NCBI GenBank assembly: GCA_026770575.1
Contig: MU657210.1
Span: forward strand, 287,116-350,762
DNA from: Pelagophyceae sp. CCMP2097
Lineage: Eukaryota > Sar > Pelagophyceae
Length of the DNA stretch: 63,647 nt
Direction: 5' to 3'
Shown: positions 23,761 through 32,566 of the stretch, in pieces
Layout of the letters: each line of letters starts with the position of its first letter
Numbering within the stretch: the first letter of the stretch is position 1
The notes under the pieces: model-generated
What the model saw: the letters and a program-made list of their open reading frames with translations, nothing else
What the model was told of the DNA's origin: nothing
Databases searched by the model: none
Translations under genes and position numbers: made by a program

Positions 23761-25413
23761 TTACGAGGGCGGCCCCGGGGGCGCCGCGTCGGCTGGTATC
23801 CTGGCCGCCTCGGCGGTTGTGGGCGCGTCGGGTTGCGCCTTTGGCTTTTGCGGCTTTTGCGGCCTCGGCGGCGGCGCCTCGGTGGTTTCGGGCGGCGGCG
23901 CTTTCTCGGAGATACCGTGCCGCCGCATGATGCCCTCTGTGATGCGCTGGACGTCGTCGGGCGAAGCGTCCGTGTGGTCGGCAACGTCCTTGCCCCGCGC
24001 CCAGTCGCGAATCGCGGCCAGAATGGAGATGAGCTCGCGGTTCGAGAGGTGGCCCGACTCGCGCGAGATGACCACCTGCGTCGAATCGGCGTACTGGCGT
24101 TGGAAAGGGCGCGCTCCTCGGAGTTTCCATCGAGCCACGTTGCAAGGATCGGACGCTGATTCTGACGCGCGTGGCGGCGGCGCCCGTGGCTTCCGCGATC
24201 TGGTAGACGCCGCGCGCGGCGCCGCGCTCGCGGTCCTTTTCCGGGCCGACGACTTCAACAACGAGCGGCGGAAGCGTCGCCCGCCGCGGCGCCGCGGGGG
24301 GCAAAAACAGAGTGTAGAACATGCCCGCGCCGTGCTCCAGGACGACGACGGACGCGCAGAGGTACGGCCGCACCTGCGCGGGAAGCGTGCGGTGGGGTCG
24401 TTGGGACTTTGAAAAAGTACCTGGGCGTAGAGGTGCTGCGTCGAGTTCGGGACGTGCAGCGCGACCTCGTGGACGCCCGCGGCCGCCAGCAACGCGCCGA
24501 GCTTTTTGAAGTTTGCGACGCTGCGCTTCTCCGCGCCGGCGGCTTTCGAGCCGGTGATGCACTTACCGGCGTTCATATCCGCCGCGTAGTCGCGATTCGA
24601 CTCGCCGTTGCCTCGGCAAAAGTGAGACCGATAATACGTCCGCTCCGAGTCCGGCGTGCGGCCGCGGACCTGGACGACCGTGCCGCCGAAGCCCGCGTCG
24701 CCGGAATGGCACTCGGCCGACAGCGGGTCGCGCCTTAAAGCCAGCCCCAGCGCCGCGTCGAGGCGGGGCGGTGCCGCTTTAGCCTTCTTCGCCGCGGCCG
24801 CCGCCTTTTTCGACTTGGTGTTTTGCGCCGCCGCCGGCGCGTCGTCGCCGACCGCGGAGACGACGTCGTCCTCGTAGACGGCCTTGGCCACCTTCTTCCT
24901 CGGCTTGGCCGGCGCCTTCGGCTTGGATAAAGGCTTGGACGTCAAAGCCCGCCAGTTGGGCACGGCGGGCGCGTCGTCGTCGTCGGCCGTGGGGCGCTGG
25001 TCGGTCCAGTACGCTTTGACTCTGGCACGGAGCCAAGCGATGCCCTTTTTCGCGCGCGGCAGGTGACCGTGCCACGTCGTGTCCCAGGCCTCGAGCTGCG
25101 TGTAGTTGGCGCCCGGGACGAGCTGTGTCTCCAGGTGCACTTTGAGCGGCCGGTCGCGCCCGGCGCAGTCCTCGACGTCGTGCCAAAACCGGTCGATCGG
25201 CGCGCCCCAGATGCGGCCCGGGCCGTAGACGTGCAGCTCGGCGCACTTCAGCCGGGAGACGTGCTCCAGCGCGGGCAGGAACTCGCCCATCATGAAATGC
25301 CAGAAATGCCGAGTGTGGTTCGTCACACGGACAAAGCAGACCTTGTCCCACGGCGTCGACGCGCCGGCAACCGCGATGACCAAGGCATACAGCAATCCGC
25401 TGCGCCGGGCCAT
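23761..25413 (-). CDS. Secreted/Golgi glycosyltransferase-like protein (GT61/DUF563-like)
   Basis: Exons 25413-24421, 24373-24155 and 24093-23761 join in phase to 514 residues, with introns of 47 and 61 nt. The N-terminus (MARRSGLLYALVIAVAGAS) looks like a signal peptide or type II anchor. Near residue 35, FWHFMMGEFLPALEHV resembles the His-containing start of GT61 glycosyltransferases. Exon 2 carries VVLEHGAGMFYTLF, matching the GT61 HGA(G) motif near the nucleotide-sugar site. A Lys/Ala-rich insert sits at about 165-215 and the C-terminal 60 residues are Pro-rich. The likely role is transfer of a sugar to glycoprotein or wall polysaccharide in the Golgi. The family assignment rests on two motifs only. 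It is tail-to-tail with the dynein gene (92 bp). Confidence 0.7.
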   Translation of the reverse strand: MARRSGLLYALVIAVAGASTPWDKVCFVRVTNHTRHFWHFMMGEFLPALEHVSRLKCAELHVYGPGRIWGAPIDRFWHDVEDCAGRDRPLKVHLETQLVPGANYTQLEAWDTTWHGHLPRAKKGIAWLRARVKAYWTDQRPTADDDDAPAVPNWRALTSKPLSKPKAPAKPRKKVAKAVYEDDVVSAVGDDAPAAAQNTKSKKAAAAAKKAKAAPPRLDAALGLALRRDPLSAECHSGDAGFGGTVVQVRGRTPDSERTYYRSHFCRGNGESNRDYAADMNAGKCITGSKAAGAEKRSVANFKKLGALLAAAGVHEVALHVPNSTQHLYAQVLFQSPNDPTARFPRRCGRTSARPSSSWSTARACSTLCFCPPRRRGGRRFRRSLLKSSARKRTASAAPRAASTRSRKPRAPPPRASESASDPCNVARWKLRGARPFQRQYADSTQVVISRESGHLSNRELISILAAIRDWARGKDVADHTDASPDDVQRITEGIMRRHGISEKAPPPETTEAPPPRPQKPQKPKAQPDAPTTAEAARIPADAAPPGPPS

Positions 25414-25623
25414 CCGAGCCGGCCGACGTGATGCCGCCGGCGGTGTGGCGCGCGCGCGAAAAGTTCGAAAAGGGACGACGGCGTTAGTTCACGCAAAAGG
25501 CGACGTGGACCCTACTTTCAAGAGTGGCCACCCTGGTTCCAAGAGGCCACCGACGTGATAAAGGTACCTCCGATGCCACTGGAGCTCCCGACAATGCAGC
25601 CAGTCCAGCACAACAACACGTAT

Positions 25624-26597
25624 TTAAACAGTCGAAAAAGGGGACCCGCCGCCTCGGCCTGGCCAGTGGGACGACACACTGGCCTGCGTCACGTCGACTC
25701 GGACCGCCGCTCCAGAGCCTCTGCGGAGCAAATCTCGCATTTGCCTAGTGCGACGTGGCGATGAGGCGAGGAGGGCACCAACGATAGAGTCGTCCGCACA
25801 TTCGAAGCCCCAGTGGTCTCTGAAGAGGTTGTTGCGCGTCGGGTCGTGCGCGTCCTTGTATGCGATGGTCAGCTCTTCGCCCTCGGCCTGCGTCGAGGCG
25901 TCTGGGTTCGAGGCGTGTCGGTTCGATGCACGGTGCATCGCAGTGGTCTCTTCAAGCGCGTGCACGGACGCGGCTTCTCGACGATGTCGTACGCGGCGGC
26001 GAGGGAGTAGCCCTGCGGGTCGCGCGGGTCCCAGCCGACGTTGTTTTTGCAGCTGTGGTTAAATTTCGAGATGGCTATGAACAGCTGGAGATCCCCAAGG
26101 CCATTTGCCTGCCATTTCGCGCGCAGCAACGCGTACTCCTCGAGGCCCCAGCCGGGCACGTCTTGCCGGGCGAAGATGCGGCTCGCGATGGCGAACTTTC
26201 CGGCCAGGTCGGCGGCGGTGGTGCCCTCGTCCAACTTTGGCGCGCCAACCTCGTCTGCCACCCACGAGAGGCCTTTCCAAAAGAGGCTTTCGCTCGGTTT
26301 GACGCCCTCGGATAGAGCGCCGCGGACCATGGCCGCGGCGCCAAAGTCGACGTCGGTGTACTCCTCCTCGAAGTCGGTGCCCGCCGCCGCTTCGACGTAG
26401 GCGCCTTCGAACCACTCGAGGTCTCTTGCCATGTCGATCGCCGGCGACTCGCGCAGCACGACCTCGAGCTCGGCAATGGGCCGCGTCGCGTACAGGCCCC
26501 AGCCGCTGCCGGGATTCGACTTTAGAGCGATGGGGAAGCCCTTGATTGCCGCCTCGACGAGCCCGCGGCAACGCGGGCTAAACGCGCTTCGGTACAT
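25624..26597 (-). CDS. SET-domain protein methyltransferase-like protein
   Basis: Exons 26597-25970 and 25901-25624 give 301 residues in phase, with a 68-nt intron starting GTCCGT. The SET fold shows GWGLYATRPI near residue 28, the NHSC motif in FNHSCKNNVGW near 180, and, across the intron, EGEELTIAYKD followed by HWGFEC. These are the SAM/lysine-channel elements of SET enzymes. A 120-residue insert lies between the first SET strands and the NHSC motif, as in SMYD/SETD6-like Rubisco-methyltransferase relatives. The start is the first ATG before the domain, because upstream codons lack any ATG. The post-SET cysteines are poor, so the substrate class is unknown. It is divergent from the glutaredoxin fusion with about 200 bp between starts. 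Confidence 0.78.
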
Positions 26598-26804
26598 GAC
26601 CGGGCCGCGCGCCGCTCCCGAGAGCCGCGGAGAGGAGACTGAGGCGCGCGCCCCGCTCCCGAGAGGGCTGGTCACTGTGCACCGTGACGGTCGAGGGTAG
26701 GCTGTGCATTTGAACACAAAGCTTCGCTGAATCACTAACTTCAGCGATGCCTTTCGCCGAAAGGCGCGTTCGTCGTTGAACGCTCACAGGGCCCGGCCCG
26801 TGCG

Positions 26805-28067
26805 ATGAAAGGCTTCGAGGCTGCGCTGACGTGGCTCGGCCTTTTCCGCGCGGCAGAGGCGCTGAGCTTGACGCCGCGACCGTTCCTCGCCCTCCTCCGA
26901 GACGCGCCGCTGACCGTCTTCTCCACGGGCGGCTGCCGGCACTGCGTCCGCGCCAAGCGCGCGCTGGACGCGGCGGACGTTGCGTATGCGACGGTGGACG
27001 TCGGCGAGGACGCCAGCGCGAGGCAGCAGCTGGAAGAACACGTCGGCCTCGGCTTCACGGTGCCGCAGGTCTTTCTTGGCGAGCGCCGCATCGGCGGCGC
27101 CGACGACCTCGAGGCGGCCATGCAAGACGGCAGCTTCGCGAGACTGATCGAAGGCCTCGATTTGACCGCGTACGCGGGCCTCGCCAGCAAACGTCCGCAG
27201 ACGGCCGCCGCGCAGTTCGACGTCGCCGCACTGCGACGCCCCGGCTCGCCGCTCAACGTGCTCTGCGCGGACGCGGCGGCGCTGCTCCGAGGCGTCGAGG
27301 CCGCCGACGCGGACGCCGACATTTCGCGCGGTCTGCAGAGGCAGTGTTTGAAGTTGCTCGACGCGCACGTGACGGACTCGGGCGTCGACTACGACGCTCT
27401 GCGGACGTCGGCGCAAATGGCATCGTTCGTGGCTGCGACTCAAGGCCTGGCCCAACTGGACGACGCCGCGTGCTTAAAACTCGACGACGCGTTCTGGATC
27501 AACACGTACAACGCGCTCGTTATGCACGCCCAAGTGGTTGTCGGCATGGGCGCCACGCCCGCCGAGCGCACGGCGTTCTTCTCCGGTGAAACGGGCGCGA
27601 CGTACCGAATCGGCGGTTTCGATCTGTCGCTCGACGCCATGGAGCACGGCGTGCTGCGGCGATCGCCCACCGGCGACGCGCGCGCCTTTGGCGCCGGCGA
27701 TTTGCGGCGCGCCAAGTTTTTGCGCGCGACGCAACGCGACGCAAGGATCCACTTTGCCCTCAACTGCGGCGCAAAATCCTGCCCCCCGGTCAAGCTCTTC
27801 GCCGCGGCGACACTGGACCGCGACCTCGCCGCGGCGGCGGCGGCATTTGTCTCTGCCGAGTGCAAAGTCGACGGCGACACTGTGACGCTCTCCAAGCTTT
27901 TCCTCTGGTATGGCGCAGATTTCGGCGCCGGCGAGTTCGCGGTCCTCGGCGCCCTCGCCAAGTTCGTGCCGGGCACGCCCCTCGCAGCCGCCATCTTTTC
28001 GGCGGCGGCGGCGCCGGGGTGCAAAGTCGAGTACGCAGACTACGACTGGGGCCGCAACGACGCATAA
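26805..28067 (+). CDS. Glutaredoxin fused to a DUF547 domain
   Basis: This is an intronless gene of 420 residues. Residues about 33-115 form a glutaredoxin fold with the dithiol active site CRHC (STGGCRHCVRAKRAL), the cis-Pro motif TVPQVFLG and the glutathione-binding GGADDLEA. Residues about 180-400 match DUF547, including DDAFWINTYNALVMHA and FALNCGAKSCPPV. Glutaredoxins reduce disulfides or glutathionylated proteins; DUF547 has no established enzymatic role that I can name. The same fusion occurs in other algae and land plants as far as I recall, so its function may be conserved. The first 25 residues are weakly hydrophobic and might be a targeting peptide. It is convergent with ESS2 (about 105 bp). 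Confidence 0.9.
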   Translation: MKGFEAALTWLGLFRAAEALSLTPRPFLALLRDAPLTVFSTGGCRHCVRAKRALDAADVAYATVDVGEDASARQQLEEHVGLGFTVPQVFLGERRIGGADDLEAAMQDGSFARLIEGLDLTAYAGLASKRPQTAAAQFDVAALRRPGSPLNVLCADAAALLRGVEAADADADISRGLQRQCLKLLDAHVTDSGVDYDALRTSAQMASFVAATQGLAQLDDAACLKLDDAFWINTYNALVMHAQVVVGMGATPAERTAFFSGETGATYRIGGFDLSLDAMEHGVLRRSPTGDARAFGAGDLRRAKFLRATQRDARIHFALNCGAKSCPPVKLFAAATLDRDLAAAAAAFVSAECKVDGDTVTLSKLFLWYGADFGAGEFAVLGALAKFVPGTPLAAAIFSAAAAPGCKVEYADYDWGRNDA

Positions 28068-28172
28068 TCATGGGACGCACTCACTAAAGACGAGCCCGCC
28101 GCCAGGAGCCCGGGACCTCTCGGTCCGTCTCGTCCTTTCCGTCGACGAGTCACAACAGAGGCCTTAACAGTC

Positions 28173-29737
28173 TCACTCGGGCGCAAAGTCGCGGCGCGGC
28201 GTCGAGTTTGGCGTCGAGAGGGGCGAAGGAAGCGGCGTCGACCCGGCCCTCGGCGTCCGCGGCGAAAGGAGCGGCGTCGAGGCCCCGGGTCGGCGCGTCA
28301 CCGGCGAGGGCCGCGGCGTGCGCGACGGCGTGTACGAGTCCCGGAGCGCCGACGAGGGCCGCCTCGCCTTGCCGGGCGTGGCCACGCCGCTGCGTGCCAG
28401 CGGGGACGCGAGGCGGCGCGCGTCGAGGGCCTGCCTAAGCGGCGACGGCGGCGGCGCGCGCCGCTTGCGGCGGCGGTTGCGCTCGTCCAGCGCGCGCGCC
28501 AGCGCCTCGCGCTCCGCGTGCGTATTCCCGCCGGGCTCCCGGAGAGGCGCCGCGGACGAGGCGCCGCCGCGCGACCGCTTTGGGGCGCGGTCGTGGTCCC
28601 CGTCGTCCAACACGATGGGCCGGGCGGCGAGCGTGCCCCACGTCATGACCATGGGGTCCTCTGCGCCGCCCGGCTCGATGAGCGGCGTCATGGGCACCAA
28701 GCGCTGGAGGTCGGTCCCCGGCCGCCGCACGGGCTCGGAGAAGAGCGAGGAGACCTCGGAGAGGTCCGCGTAGCCGCTCGAACTGCCCTCGGACCATCCG
28801 CCCGCGGGCGAGTCGAGGCGGTCGACGGCGGGCGGGCGGAAGCGCGTGTTCGTTTTGGCGATCTCCTTTAAAGGGCCGAGCGCGTCGCCCGCGACGCAGC
28901 GGAAATTGTGCCCCACGAGCCGCGCCTCGCTTCGCGCCTGCTCGATGCCGGCGGGCGTAAAGTAGAGGTTGGACCGCGCCTCGTACCCGGAAAAGTCGAG
29001 GCCCGATGGCCGCTCGTCGCCGCGGACGCGCTGTACGTCGGCGGCGGCGTCGGCTCGGTCGCGCCGCGCGGCGGAGATGCGCGTGCCGTCGCTTAAAACG
29101 TGCTTGCCCGGCGCGGAGACGTCGGGCACGTCCACGCCCGCGTCTTTCAGCTTCGCCAAATCGTCGTACGCCCACCACCACTTGCGCACGTGCTCGCGCG
29201 CGTCCTCGGCCAGGCGCAGCTCGAAGGACGCGTTGTCCTCGGAAGTGTAGTTGGCCGCGAAGCGGTCGAGGGACATGGGCAAAGCCTACTGGGCAGTTAA
29301 AAGGGAAGGGGCAGCCTCCCGCGGCCGTCGTCCCCCAGCGCCCATCGAGCCTCTGTGTGCACCGCCGCGGCGGGGGTCCGGGCGCGGGTTGGCGCTTCGA
29401 GCTCGCCCTGGAGCCGCGCGAGGTCCGGGTAGTAGTCGCGCTCGATGATCGCGCGCATGCGGTCCAGGTACTCGTCCTCCTCCAGGATGCGCCGCGCGCG
29501 CGGCGGCAACCGCGGCGGCGGCGGCGGCATGAGCAGCACGCCCGTGGCGCCGCGGACGAGCGGCGGCCGCGCAACCGCCGCGCGCTTGCGGCGGTACTTA
29601 TGAGGCTCGGCGTGCCGCAGCGCCACCGCGTCGTCGTCCGAGAACGGCGCCGCGTCCGGCCCCGAAACCGGTGCGCCCGCGACGAGGTGGCACCCGACGG
29701 GCCGGTCGCGCGAGGTCCCCGCAGTCAGTAAACTCAT
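28173..29737 (-). CDS. ESS2: Splicing factor ESS2 (DGCR14 / Es2 family)
   Basis: Exon 1 is 29737-29363 and exon 2 is 29285-28173, giving 495 residues in phase. The donor at 29362 is the least certain point. Exon 1 carries the family signature ILEEDEYLDRMRAIIERDYY followed by PDL. Exon 2 opens with SLDRFAANYTSEDNASFE, the best conserved ESS2 block, and continues with YEARSNLYFTPAG. The C-terminal third is Ser/Pro/Arg-rich with repeated TPRPSP-like motifs. ESS2 associates with the C-complex spliceosome and lies in the nucleus. The gap to the AT-rich island upstream holds a PQRSNGF-type repeat. Confidence 0.9.
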
Positions 29738-29762
29738 CGTCCCAACCCGTCCTTTGCCCTTG

Positions 29763-29817
29763 GAAACCGTTCGATCTCTGTGGCTCCTTGTCGAACTCTG
29801 CTCCTCCGCGCCCTGCA
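29763..29817 (-). repeat. Dispersed repeat copy 1 (encodes EPQRSNGF on the minus strand)
   Basis: About 55 bp here closely match 41960-42013 (see that entry). On the minus strand positions 29786-29763 would read EPQRSNGF. It lies just upstream of the ESS2 start codon. Confidence 0.7.
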
Positions 29818-29981
29818 AAGTCCACGACACGCCTCGCGTAAGCCCACCCCGGTGGACCGGCGCACGCGCGCGGCGCGCGAAAGCTTTTTATTTTTATTTT
29901 TATGCGGGAAAAAAAACGCTGCGTCCGAGTCTTTAGGAAATTCCTAGTAGGAATTCCTCATGGGGATAGGATTCCATAAAT

Positions 29982-30161
29982 ATTACAAGAGCGCGCCGGA
30001 GGCACACGGAGGACCCGAAGGATACAGCCAAATCCCATTGCAATGCCCACGTAAATAATTGAAATTATTTAATTACAAGAGCGCGCCGGAGGCACACGGA
30101 GGACCCGAAGGATACAGCCAAATCCCATTGCAATGCCCACGTAAATAATTGAAATTATTTA
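29982..30161. repeat. Perfect 90-bp tandem duplication
   Basis: Positions 29982-30071 are repeated as 30072-30161 with no difference I can find. Each unit starts ATTACAAGAGCGCGCC and ends TTGAAATTATTTA, mixing GC-rich and AT-rich halves. The second copy runs directly into the introner-like sequence. Confidence 0.92.
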
Positions 30162-30245
30162 ACTAATCGCTGAACTTTCAAATCCTCCTTATCTTTATTT
30201 TTATTATTTTATTTCTTATTGAGCTATTTATTTTTTCTTTTTTTG

Positions 30246-30362
30246 CGGCCGACCAGATTCGAACCTGTGACCAAAAACTTCTTCTATGATGATTCCAATG
30301 AGGCTCCTGCTCGACCTCAACTCCCAATTTTAGCAATCGCATCAACCACCAATCGCTAAATC
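30246..30362 (-). other. tRNA-like relic or tRNA-derived SINE with A-box and B-box
   Basis: On the minus strand, TAGCGATTGG (30358-30349) resembles a Pol III A-box. GGTTCGAATC (30265-30256) fits the B-box/T-loop consensus about 85 nt downstream. I could not fold a proper anticodon stem or a matching acceptor, so an intact tRNA is not supported. Confidence 0.4.
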
Positions 30363-30474
30363 GGCCGAGTTGCTGCCCTTTTCTTCCCAAAGGTGGAACC
30401 TCACGGATGGACCCGGCGACGGACAAACAGACAAACAGACAGACATAATTGCCCCTGGTAATCCTTCAATCAAA

Positions 30475-30535
30475 GGACCCGAAGGGCCCTTGCCGTAAAC
30501 TGACGTTGAATAAACGGCAAGGACCCTTCGGGTCC
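30475..30535. repeat. Hairpin with 22-nt arms
   Basis: Arms at 30475-30496 and 30514-30535 are inverted complements with one mismatch, separated by a 17-nt loop. It could be a transposon end pair, a small-RNA-type hairpin or a termination structure; there is nothing to choose between them. Confidence 0.85.
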
Positions 30536-30577
30536 TCAAAAACCCCTCGTGCCTCATGAGGATAGAGGGGAACAATT

Positions 30578-30660
30578 CCTAAAGATCTAGGAATTCCTAG
30601 ACACTACAATTGTAGGAATCCTAGATCTACAATTGTAGGAATTCCTAGGAAGCCTAGTAC
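30578..30660. repeat. Cluster of nested AT-rich palindromes (GGAATTCC, ACAATTGT, AGATCT)
   Basis: The stretch strings together CTAGGAATTCCTAG, CTACAATTGTAG and a second TAGGAATTCCTAGG, bounded by AGATCTAGGA and TCCTAGATCT in inverted orientation. The TAGGAATTCCTA core recurs near 29937-29960, 39120 and 39228. Confidence 0.8.
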
Positions 30661-31005
30661 TGAGGCATGAGGGGGATTATAGTACTAGTGTCGCAAGATG
30701 GTGGTGCGCCCCTCCGCGTGAGCGTCGCAATAGATATTTGAACCATTTTTGATATTGACAATTCGGCGTTTTCGGCGTTTTCGCCGTCGCCGGAGCGGAC
30801 CTTGGGCGTCGCCATCAGCTTCGCGAACTCGCGGTTGTCCATGGCGCCGACAAGAGCGCGCGCCGCCGCGAACCGCCTCGAACGTGGGACCTCGCCGAAG
30901 ACGGTATTTCTTCTAATCCTAGGGGAAGCGCGTCCATTCTTGATAAAGACAATTCGGCAAATACTGTTATCCGAAACATCCAAAATGATCGTCATAAGCG
31001 ATCAT

Positions 31006-31021
31006 GGGGGCATAGCTCAGC

Positions 31022-31052
<31 letters not shown>

Positions 31053-31078
31053 CTCGAGTTCGATTCTTGATGCCTCCA
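31006..31078 (+). tRNA. tRNA-Ala (anticodon AGC)
   Basis: The 73-nt cloverleaf is complete. The acceptor GGGGGCA pairs with TGCCTCC. The D arm is GCTC/GAGC, the anticodon stem CGCGC/GCGCG holds loop TTAGCAT (anticodon 31039-31041), and the T arm has loop TTCGATT. Discriminator A73 is present. The acceptor contains a G-U wobble at positions 3:70, the known alanine identity element. A run of seven T (31079-31085) follows as a Pol III terminator. Confidence 0.95.
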
Positions 31079-31203
31079 TTTTTTTGCCAAAATTCTCAAT
31101 TTTCTCTCTCTCTCTCTTTCTTGCCCGATTCTTTTTTGCTGAATTTTTTATTGGATGGGTCGCTCGGGTCGGCGCGCGCCTCGGCCCCGCGGCCTGGAGA
31201 GGC

Positions 31204-32324
31204 ATGGACGCCCCCACCGCCTCGCGAGTCGTCAAGGCGCGACCGGGTCGACCCGCTGGCGCGCCGGTCCTCGCCGTGCTCGAGCTGCGCGAACTGCTCA
31301 CGCCCATCCTGCGGCTGACGGCAGCGTTTGACGCGCTGTACGTGACGCAACGAGCGCTCGAGATGCGCGCGCCGTGGCGCCGGCCGCGCGCAGACTCATC
31401 TGGAAGGACCGCATCCTGAAGGGCACCGCCATCCTCAAGGCCCACACCGGCGCATACTTCGCGGTCTTCAGCTGCGCGCTCTCGCCCGACGGCAAGCGCA
31501 TCGTGACGGCGAACAGCGACGGGACGGCGCGGCTCTGGGACGCCGAGACGGGCGCGCTACAGGCGACGCTCAAGGGGCACACCGGCCCCGTCTACAGCTG
31601 CGCGTTCTCGCCCGACGGCAAGTGCATCGTGACGGGGAGCGACGACGGGACAGCGAAGCTCTGGGACACCGAGACGGGCGAGCTGCTGCTGACGCTCGAG
31701 GGGCACACCGGCAGCGTCTTCTGCTGCGCGTTCTCGCCCGACGGCAAGCGCATCGTGACAGCGAACTGCGACGGGACGGCGCGGCTCTGGGACGCCGAGA
31801 CGGGCGCGCTGCAGGCGACGCTCGAGGGGCACACCCACTACGTCACGAGATGCGCGTTCTCGTCCGACGGCACGCGCATCGTGACAGCGAGCGAGGACAA
31901 GACGGCGCTCTGGGACGCCGAAACGGGCGCGCTGCTGACGACGCTCGAGGGGCACACCGGCCCCGTCACGAGCTGCGCGTTCTCGCCCGACGGCAAGCGC
32001 ATTGTGACAGCGAGTGGCGCGACAGTGCAGCTCTGTGACGCCGAGACGGGCGCGCTGCAGATGACGCTCGATTTGCTCGAGGAGGACGACTGCGAGTTCT
32101 ACAGCTGCGCGTTCTCGCCCGACGGCAAGCGCATCGTGACAGCGAGCGAGGACGAGACGGCGCGGCTCTGGGACGCCGAGACGGGCGCGCTGCAGACGAC
32201 GCTCGAGGGGCACACTGGCCACCGCAAATGCTGGCTCAATTGCTGCGCGTTCTCGCCCGACGGCAAGGTTGTCGTGACGGGGAGCCAAGATGGCACGACG
32301 CGGCTGTGGCATGTCGCGCTCTAA
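31204..32324 (+). CDS. WD40-repeat protein with highly homogeneous repeats
   Basis: Exons 31204-31337 and 31394-32324 (56-nt intron, donor GTACGT) give 354 residues. After a 45-residue N-terminus with a possible short helical region (LELRELLTPILRL), seven WD40 blades of about 42 residues follow, each with the form GHT...CAFSPDGKRIVTAS...TARLWDAETGALQ. Most blades retain the Gly-His and Trp-Asp pairs, so one seven-bladed propeller is expected, acting as a protein-binding scaffold. Partners are unknown. The repeats are unusually alike in DNA as well as protein. One blade has LCDAETG in place of LWDAETG, and another lost a residue (DKTALWD). It is convergent with the UBL/Tudor-knot gene. Confidence 0.9.
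31450..32300 (+). repeat. WD40 array: near-identical ~126-bp repeats
   Basis: Segments of the form TTCTCGCCCGACGGCAAGCG recur about every 126 bp with few changes, including at silent positions. This points to recent duplication or gene conversion within the array. Confidence 0.85.
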
Positions 32325-32566
32325 AGTAGCGCAGGCTCCCCGTCGCTGCCGGCGTGGCAGCCCGCCATCTGGCGTCGAAATCATGTTGTTTTATATAATG
32401 GGGATTCTCCGCCGTCAAGGGCCGACGTTCTCGGGACGGGGTTCGTCGTCTGAACGCCATGCTCTTGGGATCTCGTAAGTACACGCTCGACGAGGGGGGT
32501 TTCGATTTATCTTGTGCGACGGGCGGGTCGTGCGCCCTGAACATCGGTGTCGCAGTTTCATTGCTT

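Larger units (their letters stand above)
29738..31005. other. AT-rich intergenic island rich in repeats
   Basis: Between ESS2 and tRNA-Ala the base composition changes sharply to AT-rich. The stretch contains a 90-bp tandem duplication, an introner-like sequence, a tRNA-like relic, a 22-nt-arm hairpin and a palindrome cluster (each listed separately). A CAGACAAA-type microsatellite lies near 30425-30445. A GC-rich patch at about 30775-30900 could encode MDNREFAKLMATP on the minus strand, but I cannot tie it to a gene. Confidence 0.8.

Noticed and set aside
30654..30995. Minus-strand ORF with MDNREFAKLMATP
   Set aside because: The ORF mixes AT-rich and GC-rich parts, and only about 35 residues look protein-like. 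No family recognised; it may be a fragment carried into the island.
31338..31393. Apparent frameshift at the start of the WD40 gene
   Set aside because: Explained by a 56-nt intron with GTACGT donor and CAG acceptor that keeps phase.
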